From: Gemmatimonadota bacterium
GTDB taxonomy: Bacteria > Gemmatimonadota > Gemmatimonadetes > Longimicrobiales > Gaopeijiaceae
Direction of reading: 5' to 3'
Length of the DNA: 16,568 nt
Assembly (NCBI GenBank): GCA_007129525.1
Contig: SKVI01000379.1
Coordinates: forward strand, 1-16,568
Positions 8,101 through 14,511 of this stretch are shown here, one piece after another. Made by a program: the position numbers and the translations under genes. Each line of letters begins with the position of its first letter. Positions within the stretch are counted from its first letter, which is position 1. The notes beneath the pieces were generated by a model. It saw only the letters and a program-made list of their open reading frames with translations, searched no databases and was not told the origin of the DNA.

Positions 8101-9210
8101 AACCGAATGGTGGACCGCCTGGGCCGAACCAGAAAAGCCCTCATCCGCAGCTCCAGGCGAACCCGGGCCATCGTGGAGGAGGTGGCCACCGGCGTGGTGG
8201 CGCTGGATCCGGAGGGGAATGTGACCCTGGCAAACCCCCGAGCCGAACGGCTCCTGGGGGTTTCCCTCTCGCGGCGCCAGCCCCTGCCGTTGGGCGAAGG
8301 GGTCGATGCACCCCGTTCGGTCCTGGCCAACTGGGTGGAGCGTTACATGCGGGACGGTCTGCAGGAGGCCACCACCGAGCTCCAGTTTGGCGATCGACGC
8401 ATCCGGGTCCGGGCACGCCGGGTCAGCCGTCAGGGCCCACCCGGGAGCGCCGTGGTGAGCCTCGAGGACGTGACCGACGAGCTGCGCACCGAACGGATTC
8501 TGGCCTGGGGTGAGATGGCCCGTCAGGTGGCCCACGAGGTAAAGAACCCCCTCACGCCCATCAAGCTCGGCGTACAGCACATCCGACGGGCCTGGCAGGA
8601 CGATAGCCCCGACTTCGACCGGATTCTCGAACGAAACGCCCAGGCCATTCTGGCCGAAATCGAGCGCCTGGCCGGAATCGCCTCCAGCTTCGCCCGCTTC
8701 GGCGCGCCCTCGGCCCTGGGCGGTGAGCCGCTGGAGCCGGTGGACGTGAAGGAGGTCATGCAGGAAGTGCTGGCATTGTACCATGCCGGCGACGGCCCGG
8801 TGAGCTTCCACTTCCGCGGGGCGGAAGACATTCCTCCGGTCTCGGCCCGGGCGGGCGAGCTGAAGGAGGTTCTGATCAACCTCCTGGAGAATGCCCGGGA
8901 GGCCCTTCCCTCGGGTGGTACGGTGGAGGTGAAAGCGGACGACGTGGAGGGGGCGGTGGCGATCCATGTCGTGGACGACGGCGTGGGGATTCCCCAGGAA
9001 CTCCTGCCCCGGATCTTCGAGCCCCACTTTTCCACCCGGTCCGGTGGATCGGGACTCGGACTGGCCATCGTGCGGCGGTTGGTGGAGTCGTGGGGCGGAC
9101 GGGTCTGGGCCGAGAGTATCCCCGGGAGGGGCACCACCATGACGGTGAAACTCCAGCCGTGGAGCGACACTCCGGAGCGGGGGGCTGACGGGGCGCCTTC
9201 GGAACCGTAA
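5161..9210 (+). CDS. Giant NtrY-like membrane sensor histidine kinase
   Basis: A 1349-residue sensor kinase. Hydrophobic segments suggest about 12 membrane helices: three at residues 6-69, eight or so between 275 and 508 and at 719-741 and 766-789, and the last at 918-939. They leave three predicted extracytoplasmic regions (about 70-270, 509-718 and 790-917). HAMP follows (about 940-992, GRALTRPIQTL), then a PAS-like domain (about 1000-1108) and the catalytic core. The H-box is ARQVAHEVKNPLTPIKLGVQ with phospho-acceptor His1125. The N-box is LINLLENAREAL (Asn1244), G1 is DDGVGIP (1272-1278), the F-box is FEPHFSTRSGG and G2 is GSGLGLAI. AHE-KNPLTPIKL is the NtrY-type signature, but NtrY proteins are usually near 700-770 residues. 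No response regulator is adjacent. The start is uncertain: TTG at 5161 lacks an evident SD; GTG 5209 or ATG 5215 would trim part of the first helix. Confidence 0.9.
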   Translation: MSRRQILPLLCFLGALVAMGAWIAGAGAWALFLATVGIGASVLLGPPSGRPAAFCLAFLLAGITLGFAAEGDLRRFSANWDQHVEDWEARVQDDLDRDLDSLLRRAEAAVERASGAWGAAARGDQPTLPGGLIGEGVNGMAVFGPAGELLAWDGSHQGPFPDRVRSGQERYLYEDGALFGYLYVTHPLPDARGTAVAAALLRTDLPPGLDRDRDDFASRFLDRRGARIHISREDRVEDESVWDLRWEERVLLSVTLTPLSEADSLETRALWWERAVVVLLLLAWLGGLRWIRGSGIGMALHGTALAALILILPLGRLMGASELFSPGGLLLPGIPGVTLGHLLVLGVSAIFLLGAAQRHPTPDLPPWITIPAAILLAVGVMAGMAEGASHELLSEGEWGWVTFQAVACLLVGLLFTLALLLTRASESDRFGVALLVGSVGVVVVLAALGAWRVRTGPEIPVWSALLWIVPLAMAAVTLPAGRRWGDGVVHLALGLTLAAGLTLPWAWSLRVEAQMAVAEEEMERLGTRPDPFLEFLLLRAGEEAQALAATGRNAVETLYGAWVQSGLAAEGMPVWLTVWSPDGEAQEELRIGVTGERPDLPPDLVQQAIIENEVRLRGFDLADVHYVSVAPLSRGAVISLVVPPRRTLAARSPLGPLFSPARGEPDPLVLIPLMPGEAPGATEGIEWVQAPHGWQGELYLAFPDEIYHGHYILELPGRALIVARSTLLLLLALGGGILVWGAGRRVVRGDGTIPGVLGPWISSFRGRVTLALFAFFLAPSVGFGTLAYQTLSGAAVRTAETLAERAVEEAASWYGEVGGAMDVLARRAGSDLLLYEEGELVAGSLPELADLGLYQGWLPPELHGRLAEGEELMSTTKASLGGWDYVVAYRRIVGGQVLAAPAPLQAGATALRQRDVADLIGFAVVLGAGLSVLLSFLVGRALTRPIQTLRIASERVGAGNMGVHLPEDRTDEFGAVFGAFNRMVDRLGRTRKALIRSSRRTRAIVEEVATGVVALDPEGNVTLANPRAERLLGVSLSRRQPLPLGEGVDAPRSVLANWVERYMRDGLQEATTELQFGDRRIRVRARRVSRQGPPGSAVVSLEDVTDELRTERILAWGEMARQVAHEVKNPLTPIKLGVQHIRRAWQDDSPDFDRILERNAQAILAEIERLAGIASSFARFGAPSALGGEPLEPVDVKEVMQEVLALYHAGDGPVSFHFRGAEDIPPVSARAGELKEVLINLLENAREALPSGGTVEVKADDVEGAVAIHVVDDGVGIPQELLPRIFEPHFSTRSGGSGLGLAIVRRLVESWGGRVWAESIPGRGTTMTVKLQPWSDTPERGADGAPSEP

Positions 9211-9256
9211 GTTAGATACGCTCGGGGTCCACCTTCCTCATCGCTCGTGGAGGAAC

Positions 9257-9904
9257 ATGCCACAGTCCACTTCGCCTCCTTCGGATCGCCGGAGCATACC
9301 GGGTCAACCCCATATCCACCGAGATTCGCCGCGCCGGCAGCTCTCACCGGAGCAACTCGTGGACTGGCTGGGTGCCCAGAAGGGAGCGTTGGCGGACCGC
9401 TGGCTCCTTGAGATCCGCTCCAGGGTCGAGACGTTGGAGCCTGACGAGGAGGAGCTGTTGGCGGAGTTCCTGCACCTGCTGACATCATTCCTTCCCCGGG
9501 CCATAGGGGTCTACAGGGACCAGGTCAGCCCCGTCTACCATCAGGCTGCGGAGCTGTACGGCCACCTGGCCGCGGTGCGGGGCCTGGCAGCCGGTGAGGC
9601 GGTGGAGGAGGTGCAGCTTCTTCGGGAGGTGGTCCTCCGGTTTCTCTATCGGGATCCGCCGGCTGCCGGAGCGGGCCTGGGCCTCCGGGAGCTCCTGCAG
9701 CTCTCCCGCCTCATTGATCGGCTGGTGACCCATACCAGTGTGGGACACACCGATACCCTCTTCTTCAACCTGTTTCACGGCAACGGCGTCCCCGAAGCGG
9801 CCACCAGGGAGGTGCTGGAAGAGGTTCGGGAACAGCTCCGCGCACTGGGACAGGAACTCCTGGAGATCCAGTCCCTGGAAGAGGGCGAAGTGGGGGTGGA
9901 TTGA
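9257..9904 (+). CDS. Helical protein resembling the RsbRD N-terminal sensory domain
   Basis: A 215-residue, probably cytoplasmic, all-alpha protein. Residues 1-28 are polar, Pro/Arg-rich and likely disordered. From residue 30 (LSPEQLVDWLGAQKGALADR) a helical bundle begins. Its core YGHLAAVRGLAAGEAVEEVQ (101-120), followed by LLREVVLRFLYR, matches the HA-x2-R-x3-G-x4-EV pattern of the RsbRD_N domain found in stressosome proteins and at the N terminus of some kinases. No STAS domain follows. Instead a further helical stretch ends in a coiled-coil-like segment (about 185-207). The ATG at 9257 is preceded by GGAGG with short spacing. It lies 46 bp after the kinase gene and is followed closely by the decarboxylase. 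It may be a stand-alone sensory or partner-switching module; that role is inferred. Confidence 0.68.
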   Translation: MPQSTSPPSDRRSIPGQPHIHRDSPRRQLSPEQLVDWLGAQKGALADRWLLEIRSRVETLEPDEEELLAEFLHLLTSFLPRAIGVYRDQVSPVYHQAAELYGHLAAVRGLAAGEAVEEVQLLREVVLRFLYRDPPAAGAGLGLRELLQLSRLIDRLVTHTSVGHTDTLFFNLFHGNGVPEAATREVLEEVREQLRALGQELLEIQSLEEGEVGVD

Positions 9905-9987
9905 GCGGGACCCTCGGTGGCGACGGCCTGGAAGGGGGAGGGACGGGTGTCGGTTCCCCCTCCCCGGAGTCCCGCGCGGCGGGAGAC

Positions 9988-11403
9988 ATGGCCCCCGCAG
10001 AGTTCAGGCGATGGGCCGAGGAGGTGGCCCGGTGGATCGCCACCTACCTGGAGGAGGTGGACGGCTACCCGGTTCTGTCCCGGAGCCGACCCGGGGACCT
10101 GAGGGCCGGGCTTCCGGACGAGGCCCCGGAGGAAGGGGAGCCCATGGACCGGATCCTCTCCGACTTCCAGGAACTGATTCTGCCGGGAATCACCCACTGG
10201 AACCACCCCTCCTTCTTCGCCTATTTCGCCGTCACTGGCTCCGGCCCGGGGATCCTGGGCGAGATGCTGGCTGCGTCGTTGAACGTGAACGCCATGCTTT
10301 GGCGCACCTCGCCCGCCGCCACCGAACTCGAGGAGCACGTCACCGACTGGTTGCGCCGGCTGCTGGGGTTTCCCGACGGGTTTCGGGGCGTGATCCAGGA
10401 TACCGCCTCCACCTCCTCACTGGTGGCGCTGGCTGCGGCGCGACACCGGGCCTATCCCGGGGTGCGTGACGAAGGGCTCTTCCATGGGCCACCGGGTCGG
10501 ATCTACGCCTCGGCGGAAGCCCACTCCTCCATCGAGAAGGCGGTGGTGACGCTGGGCATGGGCCGGAGGGGGCTGCGTAAGATCTCCACCGACTCGGCCT
10601 TTCGGATGGATCCCGACGCCCTGGATCGAGCCATCCGGGAGGACCTGGCAGCAGGTCTTCGACCCGTCGCGGTGGTTGCCACCCTGGGGACCACCTCGAC
10701 GACCTCGTCGGATCCGTTGGACGCCATTGTCCGGATCGCTGCCGAGCATGGGCTCTGGCTCCACGTGGACGCGGCCTATGCCGGAGCGGCGGCCATGGTC
10801 CCGGAGCTTCGCGCCCCCTTCGTGGGCTGGGAGGAGGCCGACTCGGTGGTTTTCAACCCCCACAAGTGGCTCTTCACTCCGGTGGACTGTTCTGTCCTGC
10901 TCATGCGCCGCCCCGAGGTGGTGCGGGACGCCTTCTCGTTGGTTCCGGAGTACCTGAAGAGCTCTCCGGGGGAGGAGGCCACGAATCTCATGGACTACGG
11001 GGTGGCTCTGGGACGTCGATTCCGGGCCCTGAAGCTCTGGTTTGTGCTTCGCTGGTTCGGGGCCCAGGGGATCCGGGATCGGATCCGAGCGCACGTTGAA
11101 CTGGCCCGCGGGTTTGCCCGGCAGGTGGATGCGGCCCCGGACTGGCAGCGGGGGGCGCCCGTCCCGTTCTCCACGGTGGTTTTCCGCTTCCGACCACCAG
11201 AGACGGACGAGTCCACGTGTGACCGGCTGAACCTGGCCGTCATGGAACGAGTGAACCGCACCGGCGAGGCATTCCTGTCGCACACCGCGCTGGACGGCCG
11301 GACCTGGCTGCGCCTGTCGGTGGGGAACCTGCGGACCCGGAGGTCCCACGTGGACCGGGCCTGGACGCTGCTCCGGGAAGCGGCCCGGCAGGAGCACGCC
11401 TGA
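9988..11403 (+). CDS. Aromatic-L-amino-acid-decarboxylase family PLP enzyme (group II)
   Basis: A 471-residue cytosolic PLP enzyme of the DDC/TDC family, which typically converts aromatic L-amino acids to amines and CO2. The N-terminal THWNHPSFFAYF and MLWRTSPAATELEEHV are family hallmarks. His179 (in AHSSIEKA) should stack on the cofactor, Asp261 (HVDAAYAG) should bind the pyridine nitrogen, and Lys293 (FNPHKW) should form the Schiff base. Tyr322 in PEYLK matches the mobile-loop tyrosine kept in true decarboxylases and replaced by Phe in related aldehyde synthases. LGRRFRALKLWFVLR follows. I chose ATG 9988, preceded by GGGAG, because it gives the normal family length. TTG 9901 in the same frame overlaps the previous stop (TTGA) but adds 29 low-complexity residues. 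The exact substrate (Trp, Tyr, Phe, DOPA or other) cannot be read from the sequence. It ends 40 bp from the convergent pntB. Confidence 0.92.
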   Translation: MAPAEFRRWAEEVARWIATYLEEVDGYPVLSRSRPGDLRAGLPDEAPEEGEPMDRILSDFQELILPGITHWNHPSFFAYFAVTGSGPGILGEMLAASLNVNAMLWRTSPAATELEEHVTDWLRRLLGFPDGFRGVIQDTASTSSLVALAAARHRAYPGVRDEGLFHGPPGRIYASAEAHSSIEKAVVTLGMGRRGLRKISTDSAFRMDPDALDRAIREDLAAGLRPVAVVATLGTTSTTSSDPLDAIVRIAAEHGLWLHVDAAYAGAAAMVPELRAPFVGWEEADSVVFNPHKWLFTPVDCSVLLMRRPEVVRDAFSLVPEYLKSSPGEEATNLMDYGVALGRRFRALKLWFVLRWFGAQGIRDRIRAHVELARGFARQVDAAPDWQRGAPVPFSTVVFRFRPPETDESTCDRLNLAVMERVNRTGEAFLSHTALDGRTWLRLSVGNLRTRRSHVDRAWTLLREAARQEHA

Positions 11404-11443
11404 CCCCCCTTCGCGGCGGGCCTTGTCCTGCTTCAAAACCGTT

Positions 11444-12820
11444 CTACAGCTCCTTCACCTCCCGGGCCAGATCCGAGATGGCCTCCCGGGCGTCGCTGAA
11501 GAACATGAGGGTGCGATCCAGATAGAAGAGGGGGTTGTCGATCCCTGCAAAGCCCGGGCTCAGGCTGCGCTTGATGACCACCACGTTCGCCGCCCGGTCC
11601 ACGTCCACGATGGGCATTCCGGCAATGGCGCTGTCGGGCTTGCGGGCCTCGGGGTTCACCACGTCGTTGGCGCCCACCACCACCGCGACGTCGGTCCGCT
11701 CCATGGCCCCGTTGGCGTCGTCCAGGTCCAGCAGCAGTTCGTAGGACACGTCCGCTTCGGCCAGAAGGACGTTCATGTGGCCTGGCATGCGGCCGGCCAC
11801 CGGGTGGATGGCGAAAACCACCTCCACGCCCCGGCTCCTGAGGAGCCCGGTGAGCTTCTTCACCTCGTGCTGGGCCTGGGCCACGGCGAGCCCGTAGCCC
11901 GGGACGATGACCACCCTGGAGGCGTAGCCCAGGAGCATGGCCACCTCCTCGGCTCCGGTCCTTCGCACGACCCGCTCTCCGTCGTCCCCGGCGGCGACGG
12001 TGCCTCCTCCTCCGAAGGCTCCGAACGCCACGTTGGCCAGCGAGCGGTTCATGGCGCGGCACATGAGCTGGGTCAGAATGAGCCCTGCAGCACCCACCAG
12101 TGCCCCGGCAAGAATGAGAAGGGGGTTGCCCAGGACGAAGCCGGCGGCGGACGCGGCCAACCCGGAATACGAGTTCAGGAGCGAGACCACCACCGGCATG
12201 TCGGCCCCGCCGATGGGGATCACCAGCAGGATGCCCAGGAGGAAGGCCAGCCCCCCCATGGCCAGGAGCATCTCCGGGCCCACCTCACCCAGGATCATCA
12301 TGACCGCGCCGGCCAGGAGGGCCAGGAAGATCAGTCCGCTCACCAGCTTCTGCAGGGGGAAGGTGACGGGACGCTGGGTCAGCAGGTCCTGGAGCTTGCC
12401 GAAGGCCACCGCCGAGCCGGAAAAGGTGACGGTCCCCACCAGGATTCCGACGGCTGCCGCTCCCGCCTCCGCCGCGCCCGGGTTGGCGCCCCCCTCCCTC
12501 AGGAGCTCGGCCGCGGCCACCAGCGCCGAGGCACCGCCGCCGAAGCCGTTGAAGACGGCCACCAGCTGGGGCATGGCCGTCATCCTCACCAGGCGGGCCA
12601 GGAGGGCCCCGATGACGGTACCGGCCACCAGTCCGGCGGCCAGCGTCCCATAGCTGATGATCTGCTGATCCAGGAGAGTGGCCACCACCGCCAGGAGCAT
12701 GGCGCCGGCGGCCATGGCGTTCCCCTGGGGCGCGGTGACCGGCGAGCTCAGCCGCTTGAGTCCGAGGACGAAGAGGAAGCCGGAGACGACGTAGGCGAAC
12801 TCCACAACGAAGGGTGGCAC
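11444..12820 (-). CDS. pntB: NAD(P) transhydrogenase subunit beta
   Basis: A 458-residue inner-membrane subunit of proton-translocating transhydrogenase, which reduces NADP+ with NADH using the proton gradient. The first half is the membrane domain with multiple helices and the conserved ISYGTLAAGLVAGTVIGAL and VFNGFGGGASALVA segments (about 55-105). The second half is the NADP(H)-binding domain III: GYGLAVAQAQ (308-317), GRMPGHMNVLLAEA (343-356), GANDVVNP (383-390) and KRSLSPGFAG (417-426). Length is normal for PntB. The start is a GTG at 12820 with GGGAG 7 nt upstream; it lies 25 bp after pntA2. The three pnt genes read as one operon. The enzyme supplies NADPH for biosynthesis and thiol-redox defence, which may matter if the organism uses bacillithiol. 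Confidence 0.96.
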   Translation of the reverse strand: MPPFVVEFAYVVSGFLFVLGLKRLSSPVTAPQGNAMAAGAMLLAVVATLLDQQIISYGTLAAGLVAGTVIGALLARLVRMTAMPQLVAVFNGFGGGASALVAAAELLREGGANPGAAEAGAAAVGILVGTVTFSGSAVAFGKLQDLLTQRPVTFPLQKLVSGLIFLALLAGAVMMILGEVGPEMLLAMGGLAFLLGILLVIPIGGADMPVVVSLLNSYSGLAASAAGFVLGNPLLILAGALVGAAGLILTQLMCRAMNRSLANVAFGAFGGGGTVAAGDDGERVVRRTGAEEVAMLLGYASRVVIVPGYGLAVAQAQHEVKKLTGLLRSRGVEVVFAIHPVAGRMPGHMNVLLAEADVSYELLLDLDDANGAMERTDVAVVVGANDVVNPEARKPDSAIAGMPIVDVDRAANVVVIKRSLSPGFAGIDNPLFYLDRTLMFFSDAREAISDLAREVKEL

Positions 12821-12845
12821 GGTGGTGCTCCCGGGGGTGAGGGGG

Positions 12846-13127
12846 TCAGTCCTGCTTCCGGAACATGCTGAGCATTCGGTGGGTCACGAGGAAGCCGCCC
12901 ACAACGTTGATCGTGGCGAAGACCACGGCGGCCGTTCCCAGGATCACTGTCAAGCGACCGCCGCCTTCGCCTACCACGAGCAGCGCTCCCACCAGCGTGA
13001 TGCCCGAGATGGCGTTGGCCCCCGACATGAGTGGTGTGTGCAGAGTCGGGGGCACCTTTCGGATGAGTTCGAAGCCCACCATCATCGAGAGGACGAAGAC
13101 ATACAGTCCCAGGATCCAGACGCCCAT
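12846..13127 (-). CDS. pntA2: NAD(P) transhydrogenase subunit alpha part 2 (membrane domain)
   Basis: A 93-residue membrane protein with three or four helices, forming the small membrane part of the split alpha subunit. The signature VPPTLHTPLMSGANAISGI (about residues 25-43) is highly conserved in PntA membrane domains and lies in the proton-translocating region. The protein ends in THRMLSMFRKQD, as family members commonly do (H-RML-MF). An AGGAG overlapping the stop region of pntA1 precedes its ATG, and the genes are 5 bp apart, so translation is probably coupled. A three-gene split (A1, A2, B) is a well-known alternative to the fused E. coli PntA and is found in Rhodospirillum rubrum and others. 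Confidence 0.95.
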   Translation of the reverse strand: MGVWILGLYVFVLSMMVGFELIRKVPPTLHTPLMSGANAISGITLVGALLVVGEGGGRLTVILGTAAVVFATINVVGGFLVTHRMLSMFRKQD

Positions 13128-13132
13128 TCGCT

Positions 13133-14263
13133 CTACTCCTCCTTGCCGTTGTCCCTGTCGCCTCGGGAGCGGGTCTTTCCGCTCCGGGCCACCAGGGTCG
13201 AGTCCACGATGTCGTCGTCCAGCGGGAGGTGCAGCTCGCCGTCCTGGGTGAGGTGTGTCAGGAGGGCGGTGACGTTGCGGCCGAACATCTCGCTGGCATG
13301 CTGCGCCAGCTCCGAAGCCAGGTGGATCGGTGCGGCGATGGTCACGCCGTGGTGCGAGCCGGTGCGGCCCGGCTCGGACAGCTGGCAGTTCCCTCCGGTC
13401 TCGGCAGCCAGGTCCACCACCACCGATCCGGGACTCATCTCTTCCACCATCCGGGTGGTGACCAGGATGGGGGCGGACCGGCCCGGGATCTGGGCGGTGG
13501 TGATGACCGCGTCGGCCTTGGGGACATGCTCCCCCAGGAGCTGGAGCTGCCGTTCCTCCTCGGTCCCGCTGAGTTCCCGGGCGTATCCGCCCTCGGCCTC
13601 GGCCTCCCCCGGCAGTTCGGCCTCGAGGAAGGTGGCGCCCAGGCTTCGAACCTGCTCCGCTGCCGCCGCTCGGATGTCATAGCCCTGCACCCGGGCCCCC
13701 AGGCGTCGGGCGGTGGCGATGGCCTGCAGACCGGCCACCCCGGCACCCAGCACCAGAAAGCGGGCCGGCCTGATGGTGCCGGCGGCCGTGGTGAGCATCG
13801 GAAGAAATCGAGGGAGGTGACGGGCGGCCAGGAGTGTAGCTCGGTAGCCGGCTACCGTGGCCTGCGAGGAGAGGGCGTCCATGCGTTGGGCCCGGGTGGT
13901 GCGGGGCATCCGCTCCAGGGCGAGCCCGTCGATCTCCCGGCGAGCCAACTCCTCTGGGAGATCGTGGTCCGAGGGCGAGAGAAAGGAGACGAGAAGGGCT
14001 CCGGCAGGGAGGTCGTCCAGCGTCTCGGGGCGGGGTGGCCGCACCCCGAGCACCACGCGGGATTCCGAGAGGAGTCGCTCGCGGCTCGCTTCCACCCGGG
14101 CTCCGGCCCGCCGATAATCCTCGTCGGACCAGCCGGCTCCTTCGCCCGCCCCGGACTCGGCCGCCACGCTCAGCCCTGCTTCTTTCAGGGAGCGGAGATT
14201 GGCCGGGGCCAGGGCGACCCGCCGTTCACCCTGCTCCGATTCCCGGAGCACCGTGATCTCCAT
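13133..14263 (-). CDS. pntA1: NAD(P) transhydrogenase subunit alpha part 1 (NAD(H)-binding)
   Basis: A 376-residue soluble subunit holding domain I, which binds NAD(H). It begins MEITVLRESEQGERRVALAP, the standard alanine dehydrogenase/PNT N-terminal fold. RTTRAQRMDALSSQATVAGY (121-140) corresponds to the catalytic Arg-Gln-Asp loop. The Rossmann motif is GAGVAGLQAI (173-182), ending in YDIR, where the acidic residue recognises the NAD ribose. The ATG at 14263 is preceded by a strong AGGAGGT about 4-5 nt away. The frame stays open 34 codons upstream, but that extension is Arg-rich, lies outside the family and was dropped. Alanine dehydrogenase is a fold relative, but the immediately following pntA2 and pntB genes settle the identity. 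Confidence 0.96.
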   Translation of the reverse strand: MEITVLRESEQGERRVALAPANLRSLKEAGLSVAAESGAGEGAGWSDEDYRRAGARVEASRERLLSESRVVLGVRPPRPETLDDLPAGALLVSFLSPSDHDLPEELARREIDGLALERMPRTTRAQRMDALSSQATVAGYRATLLAARHLPRFLPMLTTAAGTIRPARFLVLGAGVAGLQAIATARRLGARVQGYDIRAAAAEQVRSLGATFLEAELPGEAEAEGGYARELSGTEEERQLQLLGEHVPKADAVITTAQIPGRSAPILVTTRMVEEMSPGSVVVDLAAETGGNCQLSEPGRTGSHHGVTIAAPIHLASELAQHASEMFGRNVTALLTHLTQDGELHLPLDDDIVDSTLVARSGKTRSRGDRDNGKEE

Positions 14264-14501
14264 TGTACCTCCTGCCGGTAGTCCCGACATCGACGGTGCG
14301 CCCGCGAACCGGGTGCCCCGGTATCGGGAGGGGAGTGCCCTACGTCGTTGCAGCCTCCAGCCCACCCGTCCCTCCGAGAGTGACGTTCGCGGCGTTGCTT
14401 CGCAAGGGCGCGGTGGGTGAGTTGGATCGACGAACCTTCATGGCCGCGTGGTCTACCGTGGGGGTGACGGGGGGGGGAGGGCTCCTTTGGCCGGCGCCCG
14501 G
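14264..14501. other. Intergenic region upstream of pnt operon
   Basis: This 238-bp gap separates the HAD gene stop from pntA1. It contains the strong SD for pntA1 and should contain the pnt promoter, but I could not identify a clear -35/-10 pair. A run of nine G lies at 14469-14477 on the plus strand. From about 14413 the plus strand reads like a Tat signal peptide, described separately. No terminator with a T-run follows the HAD gene on the minus strand. Confidence 0.45.
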
Positions 14502-14511
14502 TCAGGGCCCG
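14413..14511 (+). pseudogene. Possible isolated Tat signal peptide, remnant of a lost gene (tentative)
   Basis: From a GTG at 14413, with AGGG 4 nt upstream, the plus strand reads VGELDRRTFMAAWSTVGVTG and then GGGLLWPAPGQ. Twin arginines are followed by T-F-M, a weakly hydrophobic Gly/Ala/Val stretch and a Pro-containing end: the layout of a Tat export signal. The frame then runs into the antisense of the HAD gene, so no mature protein follows. It could be the stub of a gene lost by rearrangement next to the HAD stop codon, or chance in GC-rich DNA. The nine-G run encodes the glycine stretch. Confidence 0.25.

Noticed and set aside
6672..8513. 613-codon plus-strand frame overlapping the kinase
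   Set aside because: Out-of-frame shadow of the kinase, low-complexity Gly/Arg/Pro composition.
10503..10727. Small minus-strand frame inside the decarboxylase gene
   Set aside because: Antisense of conserved PLP-enzyme coding sequence, with no independent ribosome-binding site or motif.
11404..11443. Bidirectional terminator between the convergent decarboxylase and pntB genes
   Set aside because: The 40-bp gap has GC-rich tracts but no stable symmetric stem and no T-run on either strand.
11423..12871. 482-codon plus-strand frame opposite pntB
   Set aside because: His/Gln/Gly-rich antisense of a well-conserved gene; no family resemblance.
13229..14281. 350-codon plus-strand frame opposite pntA1
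   Set aside because: Antisense shadow of the transhydrogenase alpha part 1 gene, which has all expected motifs.
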